DNA of 64,000 nucleotides from Piscinibacter sp943370595 (GTDB taxonomy: Bacteria; Pseudomonadota; Gammaproteobacteria; Burkholderiales; Burkholderiaceae_C). Positions 45,365 to 53,148 of the stretch are shown piece by piece. A program made the position numbers and the translations under genes. The stretch covers positions 62,001 through 126,000 of the forward strand of contig CALRRO020000002.1 in assembly GCA_943370595.1 (NCBI GenBank). The letters are read 5' to 3'. Each line of letters starts with the position of its first letter. Within the stretch, counting starts at the first letter, position 1. The notes under the pieces are model-generated. The model did no database searches, was not told the origin of the DNA, and worked only from the letters and a program-made list of their open reading frames with translations.

Positions 45365-46654
45365 ATGAACTACGCCTACCTCTACCTCGTCGCGATCGTG
45401 ATCGCGATCGCTCTCTACCTGCGCCGCCACCGGCGGCTGCAGCAGCAGCATGCGCTCGAGCTGAAGCAGTCGCAGGAGGCCGGCCTCGCCGAACCGGCCT
45501 CGCTGCACCCGGTGATCAACCCGTCGCGCTGCATCGGTTCGGGTTCGTGCGCACGGGCCTGCCCGGAAGAGGCGCTCGGCGTGGTCGGCGGCAAGGCGGT
45601 GCTCATCAACGGCTCGGCGTGCATCGGCCATGGTGCCTGCCTGTCGGCCTGCCCGGTGGAGGCGATCACGCTGGTGTTCGGCACCGAGAAGCGTGGCATC
45701 GACATCCCGCACGTCAGCCCGGAGTTCGAGACCAACGTGCCAGGCATCTACATCGCCGGCGAACTCGGCGGCATGGGGCTGATCCGCAAGGCGGCCGAGC
45801 AGGGCCGGCAGGCGATGGACGCGATCCGCAAGCGCGCGAAGGGCTCGCACGACCTCGACGTGCTGATCGTCGGTTGCGGGCCGGCCGGCCTCTCGGCCGG
45901 GCTGGCGGCGATCCAGCACAAGCTGCGCTACCGAATCATCGATCAGGAGGATTCGCTCGGCGGCGCGGTCTACCACTACCCGCGCAACAAGATCGCGATG
46001 ACGGCGCCGGTGGAGCTGGCCCTGGTCGGCAAGGTCAGCTTCGGCGAAGTCAGCAAGGAGCAGTTGCTCGAGTTCTGGCAGGGCGTCGTGAAGAAGACCG
46101 GCCTGCAGGTGTCGTTCCGCGAACGCCTGACCGGCATCGAACGCCAGGGCGACGGCTTCGTCGTGCAGACCGACCGCGGCAGCGTCTCGGCCCGCTCGGT
46201 GCTGCTGGCCATGGGCCGGCGCGGCACGCCGCGCAAGCTGGACGTGCCAGGCGAGGAGTCGTCGAAGGTGGTCTACCGGCTGGTCGACGCGCAGCAGTAC
46301 GCCGGCCGGCACGTGCTGGTGGTCGGCGGTGGCGACAGTGCGCTGGAAGCAGCGATCGCGCTGGCCGAGCAGCCGGACACGACGGTGACGCTGTCCTACC
46401 GCAGCGAAGCCTTCTCGCGCGTCAAGGCGAAAAACCGCGAACGGCTCGAGCTGCTGCGCGACGCCGGCCGGTTGACGGTGCTGCTGTCGTCGACGGTCAA
46501 AGGCATCGAGCAGCGTGCCGTCAGCATCGAGCACGGCGGCCAGGTCAGGACGCTGCCCAACGAGGCGGTGATCGTCTGCGCCGGCGGCGAACTGCCGACC
46601 CCGCTGCTGCGCCAGATCGGCATCCGCTTCGAGACCAAGTTCGGCACGCGCTGA
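45365..46654 (+). CDS. Membrane-anchored ferredoxin/flavoprotein oxidoreductase
   Basis: A 429-residue protein. A membrane helix (4-20) anchors it; a ferredoxin-like domain follows (CIGSGSCARACP from Cys56 and CIGHGACLSACP from Cys86), then a thioredoxin-reductase-like FAD/NAD(P) domain: VLIVGCGPAGLSAG (FAD), VLVVGGGDSALEAA (NAD(P)) and VIVCAGGELPT. In both ferredoxin motifs the second cysteine is replaced (Ser59, His89), so cluster type is uncertain. The CxxC of true thioredoxin reductases is missing, so it probably moves electrons rather than thiols. As the last gene of the cluster it may link NAD(P)H to the membrane cytochrome. Confidence 0.85.
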   Translation: MNYAYLYLVAIVIAIALYLRRHRRLQQQHALELKQSQEAGLAEPASLHPVINPSRCIGSGSCARACPEEALGVVGGKAVLINGSACIGHGACLSACPVEAITLVFGTEKRGIDIPHVSPEFETNVPGIYIAGELGGMGLIRKAAEQGRQAMDAIRKRAKGSHDLDVLIVGCGPAGLSAGLAAIQHKLRYRIIDQEDSLGGAVYHYPRNKIAMTAPVELALVGKVSFGEVSKEQLLEFWQGVVKKTGLQVSFRERLTGIERQGDGFVVQTDRGSVSARSVLLAMGRRGTPRKLDVPGEESSKVVYRLVDAQQYAGRHVLVVGGGDSALEAAIALAEQPDTTVTLSYRSEAFSRVKAKNRERLELLRDAGRLTVLLSSTVKGIEQRAVSIEHGGQVRTLPNEAVIVCAGGELPTPLLRQIGIRFETKFGTR

Positions 46655-46681
46655 GCGCGCGCCGCGGGCCGAAGCGCGGCC

Positions 46682-46876
46682 TCAGTCGTCCATTTCGTCC
46701 CAGAACTGGTCGTCGGCCAGCGCCTGCGCCTCGTCGCGCGAGTCCAGCGCCGACGAGGCCCAGTCCCATTCGGGGCCGATCGACTCGATCTCGGCCTCGC
46801 TGACGACGCGGTACTCGTGGCGGTCGGTCGTGCCGGCATCGCCGACCACCGCCCGCTTGGCAACGAACCACGGCAT
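46682..46876 (-). CDS. Small acidic protein of unknown function
   Basis: A 64-residue soluble protein, strongly acidic towards the C-terminus (DDQFWDEMDD), starting MPWFVAKRAVVG. An excellent AGGAGGAG site lies five bases before the ATG, which argues for a real gene. I do not recognise a family. It lies between the flavoprotein gene (convergent) and another hypothetical gene 107 bases upstream. Confidence 0.65.
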   Translation of the reverse strand: MPWFVAKRAVVGDAGTTDRHEYRVVSEAEIESIGPEWDWASSALDSRDEAQALADDQFWDEMDD

Positions 46877-46983
46877 GGTGTCTCCTCCTGCGCCGATGCC
46901 GGCGATCGGATGCGCCAGCTTGTCGTGTCTACGCAGACGGCGCAGAACTATTCCCGGCGGCGCACCGCCTTAGGCGCGCCCGC

Positions 46984-47661
46984 TCAGAAACCCAGCAGTT
47001 CGGGGGTGGGGAGCAGGTCGAAGTCGGTCGCCTCACGCAGGCGGCGGCGCGCCTGCGCCCGGCCGACGCAGCGCACCAGCAGGCCGACGCGGTCGGCCAG
47101 CGTGTCGCCGGCGCGGGCCTGCGGGGCCAGACGGGCAAGCAGCGTGTCCAGGGAGGTGATCGCGTCGTCCTCGCCCAGGCTGAGCAGCAGCACATGCACG
47201 AGGCTGGCGACCAGTGCCGGTTCGGTGCAGACAGCGTCGAGCTGCTGCACGGCCAGGGCGAGCTGGTTACCCTCGATGCCGTTCTCGCGCAAGGCGGTGA
47301 GCGCCGGCCCCAGCCCGGCCAGGCCGCGCTGGGGATCGGGCGTGTGGCGCAGCAGCTCGGCGACCACGCGAACGAAGCGCGAACGCGCTTCCAGCGGCAG
47401 GTCGCGGTGCAGGCCGCTGCAGGGGCCGGAATGGGTCTCTTCGGTGCGGCCGTCGTCACCCAGGCGCAGCACGTCGAGGTAGAGGTGTGCCGGGTCGACA
47501 CCCGGCAGATCGGCCAGGCGCACGATCACCGTACCGGCACGGTAGCCGGGCAGTTCGGGCGTGCCGATCCAGCCGTCGTGCCCTTCGGAGGGACGGCGGC
47601 GCCACGGCGGGGTGGCCGAGGCGCCGGAGCCGTCGTGTTCCGGCGGTGACAGGGAGCTCAT
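46984..47661 (-). CDS. Hypothetical cytoplasmic protein
   Basis: A 225-residue protein, largely helical and leucine-rich after residue 85, with no signal or membrane segment. It starts MSSLSPPEHDG and ends DLLPTPELLGF. I recognise no motif. The N-terminal third (VIVRLADLPGVDPAHLYLDVLRLGDDGR, residues 45-72) looks beta-structured. Upstream on the same strand is the phasin gene, 25 bases away, so it may be co-transcribed with it. Confidence 0.6.
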   Translation of the reverse strand: MSSLSPPEHDGSGASATPPWRRRPSEGHDGWIGTPELPGYRAGTVIVRLADLPGVDPAHLYLDVLRLGDDGRTEETHSGPCSGLHRDLPLEARSRFVRVVAELLRHTPDPQRGLAGLGPALTALRENGIEGNQLALAVQQLDAVCTEPALVASLVHVLLLSLGEDDAITSLDTLLARLAPQARAGDTLADRVGLLVRCVGRAQARRRLREATDFDLLPTPELLGF

Positions 47662-47686
47662 GGATGGCCCCCGTTCGCGGCGCGCC

Positions 47687-48229
47687 TCAGGCGGCGCGGC
47701 GGCTCTTGGCGGCGACCGGCTTGGCCGCAGCGCTCAGCGTCACGAAATTGGCTTCGGCAGCGCCGACGGCCTGCTTGGTCGCCTTCTGCAGGTTGTCGAA
47801 GGCGTCATTGGCGGCAGACACGGCGGCCTTGGCCAGCGAGACGGCGTTCTCGGTGCCGGCCGGGGCGTTCTTCGACGCGGCTTCCACCAGCGCGACGAAC
47901 TTCTTCTGCGTGTCCGCGGTGCTGGCTTCGGCGACCTTGCTGAACTCGCCCTGCACGCCGGCGACGATGTCGTACAGCTTGCGGCCGTAGGCGCTGGCCT
48001 TCTCGGGCGAGGGCTGGAACATCTCGGCCTGCAGCGCGAACAGCGACTGCACGTCCTTGGCGGACAGCACCGACTGCGCCTGGGCGCTGGCATCGGCCAG
48101 CGCGGCCTTGGCGGCGTCGAGGTTCAGCGCGACGAGCTTCTCGGTGGCTTCGAGGCTGGTGGCGGTCAGGCCCATCAGGGTGGCGAACTGGGCCTTCTGG
48201 GCGGCGGCGAACTGTTCTTGGGTCAGCAT
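47687..48229 (-). CDS. phaP: Phasin family protein (PHA granule-associated)
   Basis: A 180-residue helical protein starting MLTQEQFAAAQKAQF, the usual start of PhaP phasins from Burkholderiales. The rest (LMGLTATSLEATEKLVALNL, VLSAKDVQSLFALQAEMFQP) fits the phasin_2 family. It coats polyhydroxyalkanoate granules and keeps their number and size. The ATG at 48229 follows a GGAGCC site. The promoter carries two PhaR-type palindromes, so it should be induced when granules titrate the repressor PhaR. No phaC or phaR is in the window. Confidence 0.92.
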   Translation of the reverse strand: MLTQEQFAAAQKAQFATLMGLTATSLEATEKLVALNLDAAKAALADASAQAQSVLSAKDVQSLFALQAEMFQPSPEKASAYGRKLYDIVAGVQGEFSKVAEASTADTQKKFVALVEAASKNAPAGTENAVSLAKAAVSAANDAFDNLQKATKQAVGAAEANFVTLSAAAKPVAAKSRRAA

Positions 48230-48273
48230 GGTGGGCTCCGGGATGAGTGGCTTGAGTGGGTTGGGGACAATAT

Positions 48274-48346
48274 TGCTGCAATGCAGCATGACTCCACTAT
48301 AGAGCGCCCACCCATGAATGCAAGCACTTTATGCTGCACTGCAGCA
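48274..48346 (-). promoter_or_regulatory. Phasin promoter with two PhaR-type operators
   Basis: On the minus strand TTGCAT (48323-48318) and TATAGT (48301-48296) are 16 bases apart, a good sigma-70 promoter. Two 15-base palindromes, TGCTGCA-N-TGCAGCA, flank it: 48274-48288, at the likely transcription start, and 48332-48346, just upstream of -35. TGC/GCA-rich palindromes of this kind are the known binding motif of PhaR-type repressors. Confidence 0.8.
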
Positions 48347-48377
48347 ATCTAGGGTCTTTGCCCTAGCGGTACGGGCG

Positions 48378-49955
48378 TCAGGCGCCCACGACCAGCCGGT
48401 TGCGGCCCGTCTGCTTGGCCGCCAGAACAGCCTCGCTGGCACGCTGCACCAGCGACAGCGGGCTGTCGGCGCCGGCGCCCAGCTGGGCCACGCCCACGCT
48501 GGCGGTCAGCGGCACCAGGCGCTGCTCGATGCTGCGGATCTCGGCCGCCGCCACCTGCCGGCGCACCCGCTCGGCCACCCGCGCGCCGGTCTCGAGGTCG
48601 GTGTCGGGCATCACCAGGCAGAACTCCTCGCCACCGTAGCGGGCCAGCCAGTCGGTCAGGCGCACGCTGTGCCGGGCGATCTCGGCGAAGCGCCGCAGCA
48701 CGTGGTCGCCGGTCGGGTAGCCGTGGGTGGCGTTGACGTCGTGGAAGTGGTCGAGGTCGATCAGCGCGATGGTCAGCGCGCGGCCATGCTTGCGCGCGGT
48801 CTCGAACTCGCGCGACAGGCGGGCGTCGAAGTAGCGGCGGTTGTGCAGTTGCGTCAACGCGTCCTGGTTGGCCTCGCGCCGTGCCGCCTCGACGAGGCTG
48901 CGGCCCATGTTGGTGACCAGCGTGGTCATGCGCTCGGTCATCACGCGGGTGACGTTCTCGAAGTGGCGCACGTACAGGTCGCGGTCCTCGCCGCCGGAAG
49001 ACTCCTGCAACGACTCGTAGGACACCAGCCGGTTTCGACCCCGACCTTTGGCCTCGTACAGCGCCACGTCGGCCTGGTTCATCACGTCGGCGAAGGTCGA
49101 GCGTTCGCCGAGGAAGGCCAGCCCGGCGCTGGCGGTGACGGCCATGCGCTGCGTCGCTTCGCCTTCCAGCGGCGCGGGCGCGGTCTCGTCGAAGCGGTTG
49201 ACCAGCCGCTCGAAGGCGGCGCCGGCGGCGGTGGCGGCGGCCGGCGCGTGGAAGGCGTGGTCGGCCAGGCGCTGCAGCATGCGCTGCACGTCGGCCGTGA
49301 CGGTCTGGCGGTCGTAGCGCGAGACCAGCGCGACGAATTCCTCGCCGCCCCAGCGCGCCAGCCGGTCGCCCGGCGCCATCTCGGCACGCAGCAGCGTGGC
49401 CGCCTCGCGCAGCACCTGGTCGCCGGCCTGGTGGCCGAAGCGGTCGTTGATCTGCTTGAAGTGGTCGAGGTCGAACAGCACCACCGCGCGACTGTCCGCG
49501 GTCAGCGCGTTGCCCAGCTCCTGCGCGAGCTGCGACTGCCAGCGCTTGCGGTTGGCCAGGCCGGTCAGCTCGTCAGTGAACTCGAGCGACTGCAGCAGCG
49601 CCTCGCCGCCGGCGTGCTTGAGCAACCGCGCCAGGCGCAGCACCAGCAGTTCGACGGGGCGGGTGCCGCGCACCACGTCGTCGCGCGGCTTGATGAACTC
49701 CAGCGCATCGGCTTCCTGCTCGGGGCTGCTGGCGACGATCAGCGTCGGCCGCGCATCCATCACGTACTCGCGGCGCAGGCGGCGGCTGTCGGCGAACAGG
49801 TCGGCCTGCAGCACACGCAGCTCCGCTTCGGCGGGCGGCGCCGTGCCGGCCACGCAGGCGAGCACGCGAAAGCCCTGCTCGCGCAGCGGCGTCATCACCG
49901 TCTCGTCGTCATAGCCCTCGTGCGGCAGCACCCAGGCGATCGTCTTGGCGTCCAC
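48378..49955 (-). CDS. Tandem-GGDEF protein (putative diguanylate cyclase)
   Basis: A 525-residue cytoplasmic protein with two complete GGDEF domains, an unusual arrangement. An N-terminal part of about 130 residues recalls a degenerate receiver (KTIAWVLPHEGYDDETVM). GGDEF-1 has TDELTGLANRKRW, FDLDHFKQINDRFGH and active-site WGGEEF; GGDEF-2 has QDALTQLHNRRYF, IDLDHFHDVNATHGY and YGGEEF. Both signature loops are intact, so either may make c-di-GMP. An RxxD inhibitory site is not obvious. The GTG at 49955 has a GGGAGGGG site; an in-frame ATG at 50009 would add 18 Arg/Gly-rich residues and is less likely. Confidence 0.85.
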   Translation of the reverse strand: MDAKTIAWVLPHEGYDDETVMTPLREQGFRVLACVAGTAPPAEAELRVLQADLFADSRRLRREYVMDARPTLIVASSPEQEADALEFIKPRDDVVRGTRPVELLVLRLARLLKHAGGEALLQSLEFTDELTGLANRKRWQSQLAQELGNALTADSRAVVLFDLDHFKQINDRFGHQAGDQVLREAATLLRAEMAPGDRLARWGGEEFVALVSRYDRQTVTADVQRMLQRLADHAFHAPAAATAAGAAFERLVNRFDETAPAPLEGEATQRMAVTASAGLAFLGERSTFADVMNQADVALYEAKGRGRNRLVSYESLQESSGGEDRDLYVRHFENVTRVMTERMTTLVTNMGRSLVEAARREANQDALTQLHNRRYFDARLSREFETARKHGRALTIALIDLDHFHDVNATHGYPTGDHVLRRFAEIARHSVRLTDWLARYGGEEFCLVMPDTDLETGARVAERVRRQVAAAEIRSIEQRLVPLTASVGVAQLGAGADSPLSLVQRASEAVLAAKQTGRNRLVVGA

Positions 49956-50036
49956 GCGTGCGGCCCCTCCCGTGCGGCCTCTCCTGAACGTCCCCTCCCG
50001 GGCGCCCATCACCCCGCAGCATAGCCGGGCACGACG

Positions 50037-51482
50037 TCAGGCCGCTGGCGCGTCGATCAGCGGCAGCGACAGCGTCGCCACCGCACCGCCGCCCACACCG
50101 TTGCGCAGCGTCACGCGGCCATGGTGCAGTTCGGCGATCTCCTTCACGAAGGGCAGGCCGAGGCCGGTGCTCTTCTTGTTCGTGCCCGGCCGGGCCAGCG
50201 AATAGAACTTCTCGAACACGCGCTCGTCGGCGTAGTCGGGGATGCCCGGCCCCTGGTCGCGCACGATCACGTCGACGCTGCGCCGCTGCGCCGCCAGCTC
50301 GATGCGGACCACGCCGCCATCGGGCGAGAACTCGAGCGCGTTGGCCAGCAGGTTGCCGACTGCGCGGCGCAGCAGGAAGGCCTCGCCCTCGACCCAGGCC
50401 GGCGCGCCGGCCGTCAGCTCGATGCGCAGGCCGCGCGCCGCGCCGCTGGCCTCGGCACTGGCTGCCAGCTCTTCGAGCAGCGGCCGCAGCGCGACCGGTT
50501 CGACCTTGGGCAGGCGGCGCTGCTGCTCCAGCGCAGCGAGTTCCATCATGCGGTCGACCAGCTCTTGGATGCGCTGCGTCTCGCGGCCGATGTTGGCGGA
50601 AAAGCGCTGCCGGTCGGCCTCGGGCATGCCGGGCTCCTGGATCAGTTCGGCGGCACCGCGGATCGCCGACAGCGGCCCTTTCAGCTCGTGGGTCAGCGTC
50701 TGCACATAGTCGGCCACGTAATGGCGGCCGGCCAGCGCGTCGCGCATCTCGTCATAGGCGGCGCCGAGCGTGCCGAGCGCGCGCCGGCCCAGCCGCGGCA
50801 GGCTGAACGATCGCTGCGAGCGCACGTAGCGTGCGTAGTCGGCAATCAGCCCGAAGGGCCGCACCAGCCAGAGCGACAGGATCAGCGCCAGCACAAGCAC
50901 CGCCGCCACGGAAGTCGCGCCGACGATCATCGTCTTGCGCCGCGCCGCCGACACGAACTGGTTCAGGCTCTGCACCGGCTTGCCGACGCTGACCACTCCG
51001 ACGATCTCACCGCCGGATCGCACCGGCGCGGAGACGTACATCACCGAGCTGAGCTCGTCGCCCGGGATCTTCGGCGTGGTGCGCGCGCGGTACTCGCCGG
51101 CGAGCGCGCCGCGCACGTCGCGCCACTGCGAGAAGTCCTCGCCTTCGCGCTGGCCGAGCGAGTCGAATACGACGATGCCGTCGCGGCCGATCACCAGCGC
51201 CTGCAGCTCGACGCCGGTCTTCTCGAAGCCGAAGATGCGGGCCGAAAAACTGCGCGCGTAGAGGCTGCGGAACACCGGACGCAGCGGCTCGGCGTCGAGC
51301 AGACCGGCGCTGCTGTGCTGCTCGACCTGCGCGGCCAGCAGGTGCGCGGTCTCGACCAGCGACTCTTCGGCCGATTCGCGGTAGCGCGGGTCGATGTCGG
51401 CCAGCAGCCGGTACATCAGCAAGCCGACGCCGAGCGCGTAGACCAGCAGGATGCCGACGAAGATGCGGGTGCGCTTGGTCAC
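50037..51482 (-). CDS. creC: Sensor histidine kinase CreC
   Basis: A 481-residue membrane kinase. Helices at 8-25 and 183-207 flank a periplasmic sensor domain (CreC/DUF-like, with the conserved GIVVFDSLGQREGEDFSQWRDV, residues 102-123). A HAMP-like part leads to the phosphoacceptor His265 in QTLTHELKGPLSAIRG, and the ATP site has NLLANALEFSP, RDQGPGIP and STGLGLPFVKEI. CreC phosphorylates CreB in response to central-carbon signals in Escherichia coli. The GTG start overlaps the creB stop (GTGA). Confidence 0.9.
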   Translation of the reverse strand: MTKRTRIFVGILLVYALGVGLLMYRLLADIDPRYRESAEESLVETAHLLAAQVEQHSSAGLLDAEPLRPVFRSLYARSFSARIFGFEKTGVELQALVIGRDGIVVFDSLGQREGEDFSQWRDVRGALAGEYRARTTPKIPGDELSSVMYVSAPVRSGGEIVGVVSVGKPVQSLNQFVSAARRKTMIVGATSVAAVLVLALILSLWLVRPFGLIADYARYVRSQRSFSLPRLGRRALGTLGAAYDEMRDALAGRHYVADYVQTLTHELKGPLSAIRGAAELIQEPGMPEADRQRFSANIGRETQRIQELVDRMMELAALEQQRRLPKVEPVALRPLLEELAASAEASGAARGLRIELTAGAPAWVEGEAFLLRRAVGNLLANALEFSPDGGVVRIELAAQRRSVDVIVRDQGPGIPDYADERVFEKFYSLARPGTNKKSTGLGLPFVKEIAELHHGRVTLRNGVGGGAVATLSLPLIDAPAA

Positions 51483-52183
51483 GCCAGGGACGCCGGCAGG
51501 TCCTCGGCCAGTGCGTAGCCGCTGCCGCGGTGCGTGCGGATCGGCTCGAGTCCGGGGGCCACCGCCTTCAGCTTGGCGCGCAGCGTCTTCACATGCGCGT
51601 CGACGGTGCGGTCCAGGCTGTCGCTGTGGGTGTCCCAGACCTTGTCGAGCAGCACGTCGCGGCTGTAGACGTGGCCGGGGCGCTCGACCAGCGTCTTCAG
51701 CAGGCCGTACTCGTAGCGCGACAGCTCCAGCGGCTGGCCGTAGAAGCGGATCTGCCGCCGGCCCTCGTCGATCAGGAACGGCAGCACGGGTGCCGCCGGT
51801 GCTGCCGGCGCAGCGGCCTTGGCGGCTCGACGCAGGATGGTACGCACCCGCGCCACCAGCTCGCGTGGCGAGAAGGGCTTGGCGACGTAGTCGTCGGCAC
51901 CGAGTTCGAGGCCGACCACGCGGTCGATCTCGTCGGTGCGCGCGGTGAGGAAGACCACTGGCACGTCGCTGAACACGCGCAAGCGCTTGAAGACCTCGAA
52001 GCCGCTCAGGTCCGGCAGGCCGACATCGAGGATCACCAGCGCCGCCGGCGCTTCGCGCTGCCGCGTGACGGCGGCTTCACCGGTGGCGACCCAGTGCGGC
52101 TCGAAGCCGTCGGTGCGCAGCGCGTACTGCAGCGTGTCGGCGATGCCGGGTTCGTCCTCGACGATGAGGATGCTGGGTTTCAC
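51479..52183 (-). CDS. creB: Response regulator CreB
   Basis: A 234-residue OmpR-type regulator. The receiver has the acidic pocket VEDEPG, the phosphorylation site Asp53 in VILDVGLPDLSGF and KPFSPRELVARV; the C-terminal winged helix contains LSRYEYGLLKTLVERPGHV and RTVDAHVKTLRAKL. Its GTG start overlaps the stop of cysK (GTGA), so the regulator is translated from the same mRNA as cysteine synthase, an uncommon linkage. It targets are not in view; the classic creD gene is absent. Confidence 0.9.
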   Translation of the reverse strand: MKPSILIVEDEPGIADTLQYALRTDGFEPHWVATGEAAVTRQREAPAALVILDVGLPDLSGFEVFKRLRVFSDVPVVFLTARTDEIDRVVGLELGADDYVAKPFSPRELVARVRTILRRAAKAAAPAAPAAPVLPFLIDEGRRQIRFYGQPLELSRYEYGLLKTLVERPGHVYSRDVLLDKVWDTHSDSLDRTVDAHVKTLRAKLKAVAPGLEPIRTHRGSGYALAEDLPASLA

Positions 52184-53100
52184 TCGGTGGGCAGGAAGCC
52201 TTCGATGGACAGATAGCGCTCGCCGGTGTCGTAGTTAAAGCCGAGCACGCGGCTGCCGGCAGCCAGTTCGGGCAGCTTCTGCGCGATCGCGGCGAGCGTG
52301 GCGCCCGACGAGATGCCGACCAGGAGCCCCTCTTCGCGCGCGCTGCGACGGGCCATCTCGCGCGCCGCCTCGGCCTCGACCTGGATGGTGCCGTCGAGCA
52401 GTTCGGTCTTCAGGTTGGCCGGGATGAAGCCGGCGCCGATGCCCTGGATCGGGTGCGGGCTGGGCTTGCCGCCGCTGATCACCGGCGACGCCGCCGGCTC
52501 GACGGCGAACACCTTGAGCTTCGGCCACTTCGCCTTCAGCACCTGCGCACAGCCGCTCAGGTGGCCGCCGGTGCCGACGCCGGTGATCATCGCGTCCAGG
52601 CCTTCGGGGAAGTCGGCCGCGATCTCGGCCGCGGTGGTGCGCACATGCACGTCGATGTTGGCCGGGTTCTCGAACTGCTGCGGCATCCACGAGCCGGGCG
52701 TGGCGGCGATCAGTTCCTTGGCGCGGGCGATCGAGCCGTTCATGCCCTTCTCGCGCGGCGTCAGCTCGAAACTCGCGCCATAGGCCAGCATCAGCCGGCG
52801 GCGCTCGACGCTCATGCTGTCGGGCATCACGAGGATCAGCTTGTAGCCCTTGACCGCCGCGACCATGGCCAGCCCGACGCCGGTGTTGCCCGAGGTCGGC
52901 TCGATGATGGTGGCGCCGGGCTTGAGCGCGCCGGAGGCCTCGGCCGCCTCGATCATGGCCAGCGCGATGCGGTCCTTGATCGAGCCGCCCGGATTGGCAC
53001 GTTCGCTCTTGATCCACACCTCGTGCGTGCTGCCGAACAGCCGGTTCACACGGATGTGCGGCGTGTTGCCGATGGTCTGCAGGACGGTGCTGGCACGCAT
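52180..53100 (-). CDS. cysK: Cysteine synthase A
   Basis: A 306-residue PLP enzyme making cysteine from O-acetylserine and sulfide. PLP-binding lysine is K42 in NPGGSIKDR; the substrate loop is PTSGNTGVGLAM, the phosphate-binding glycine loop is GVGTGGHLSG, and the C-terminal motif is GISSGA. Length fits CysK. The ATG at 53100 has a GGAG site (gaggagattccc on the minus strand). Sharing its transcript with creBC suggests that sulfur assimilation and this two-component system respond together, an inference from the overlap. Confidence 0.92.
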   Translation of the reverse strand: MRASTVLQTIGNTPHIRVNRLFGSTHEVWIKSERANPGGSIKDRIALAMIEAAEASGALKPGATIIEPTSGNTGVGLAMVAAVKGYKLILVMPDSMSVERRRLMLAYGASFELTPREKGMNGSIARAKELIAATPGSWMPQQFENPANIDVHVRTTAAEIAADFPEGLDAMITGVGTGGHLSGCAQVLKAKWPKLKVFAVEPAASPVISGGKPSPHPIQGIGAGFIPANLKTELLDGTIQVEAEAAREMARRSAREEGLLVGISSGATLAAIAQKLPELAAGSRVLGFNYDTGERYLSIEGFLPTE

Positions 53101-53148
53101 GGGAATCTCCTCGGAGGTGGCCCGAATTATGGGCGTGATAATCGCCGC

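Noticed and set aside
43577..46534. 985-residue open frame on the minus strand under the barrel and flavoprotein genes
   Set aside because: It is antisense to two well-supported genes; high GC leaves few stop codons in shadow frames. The product is low-complexity Arg/Ala/Gly/His text with no domain.
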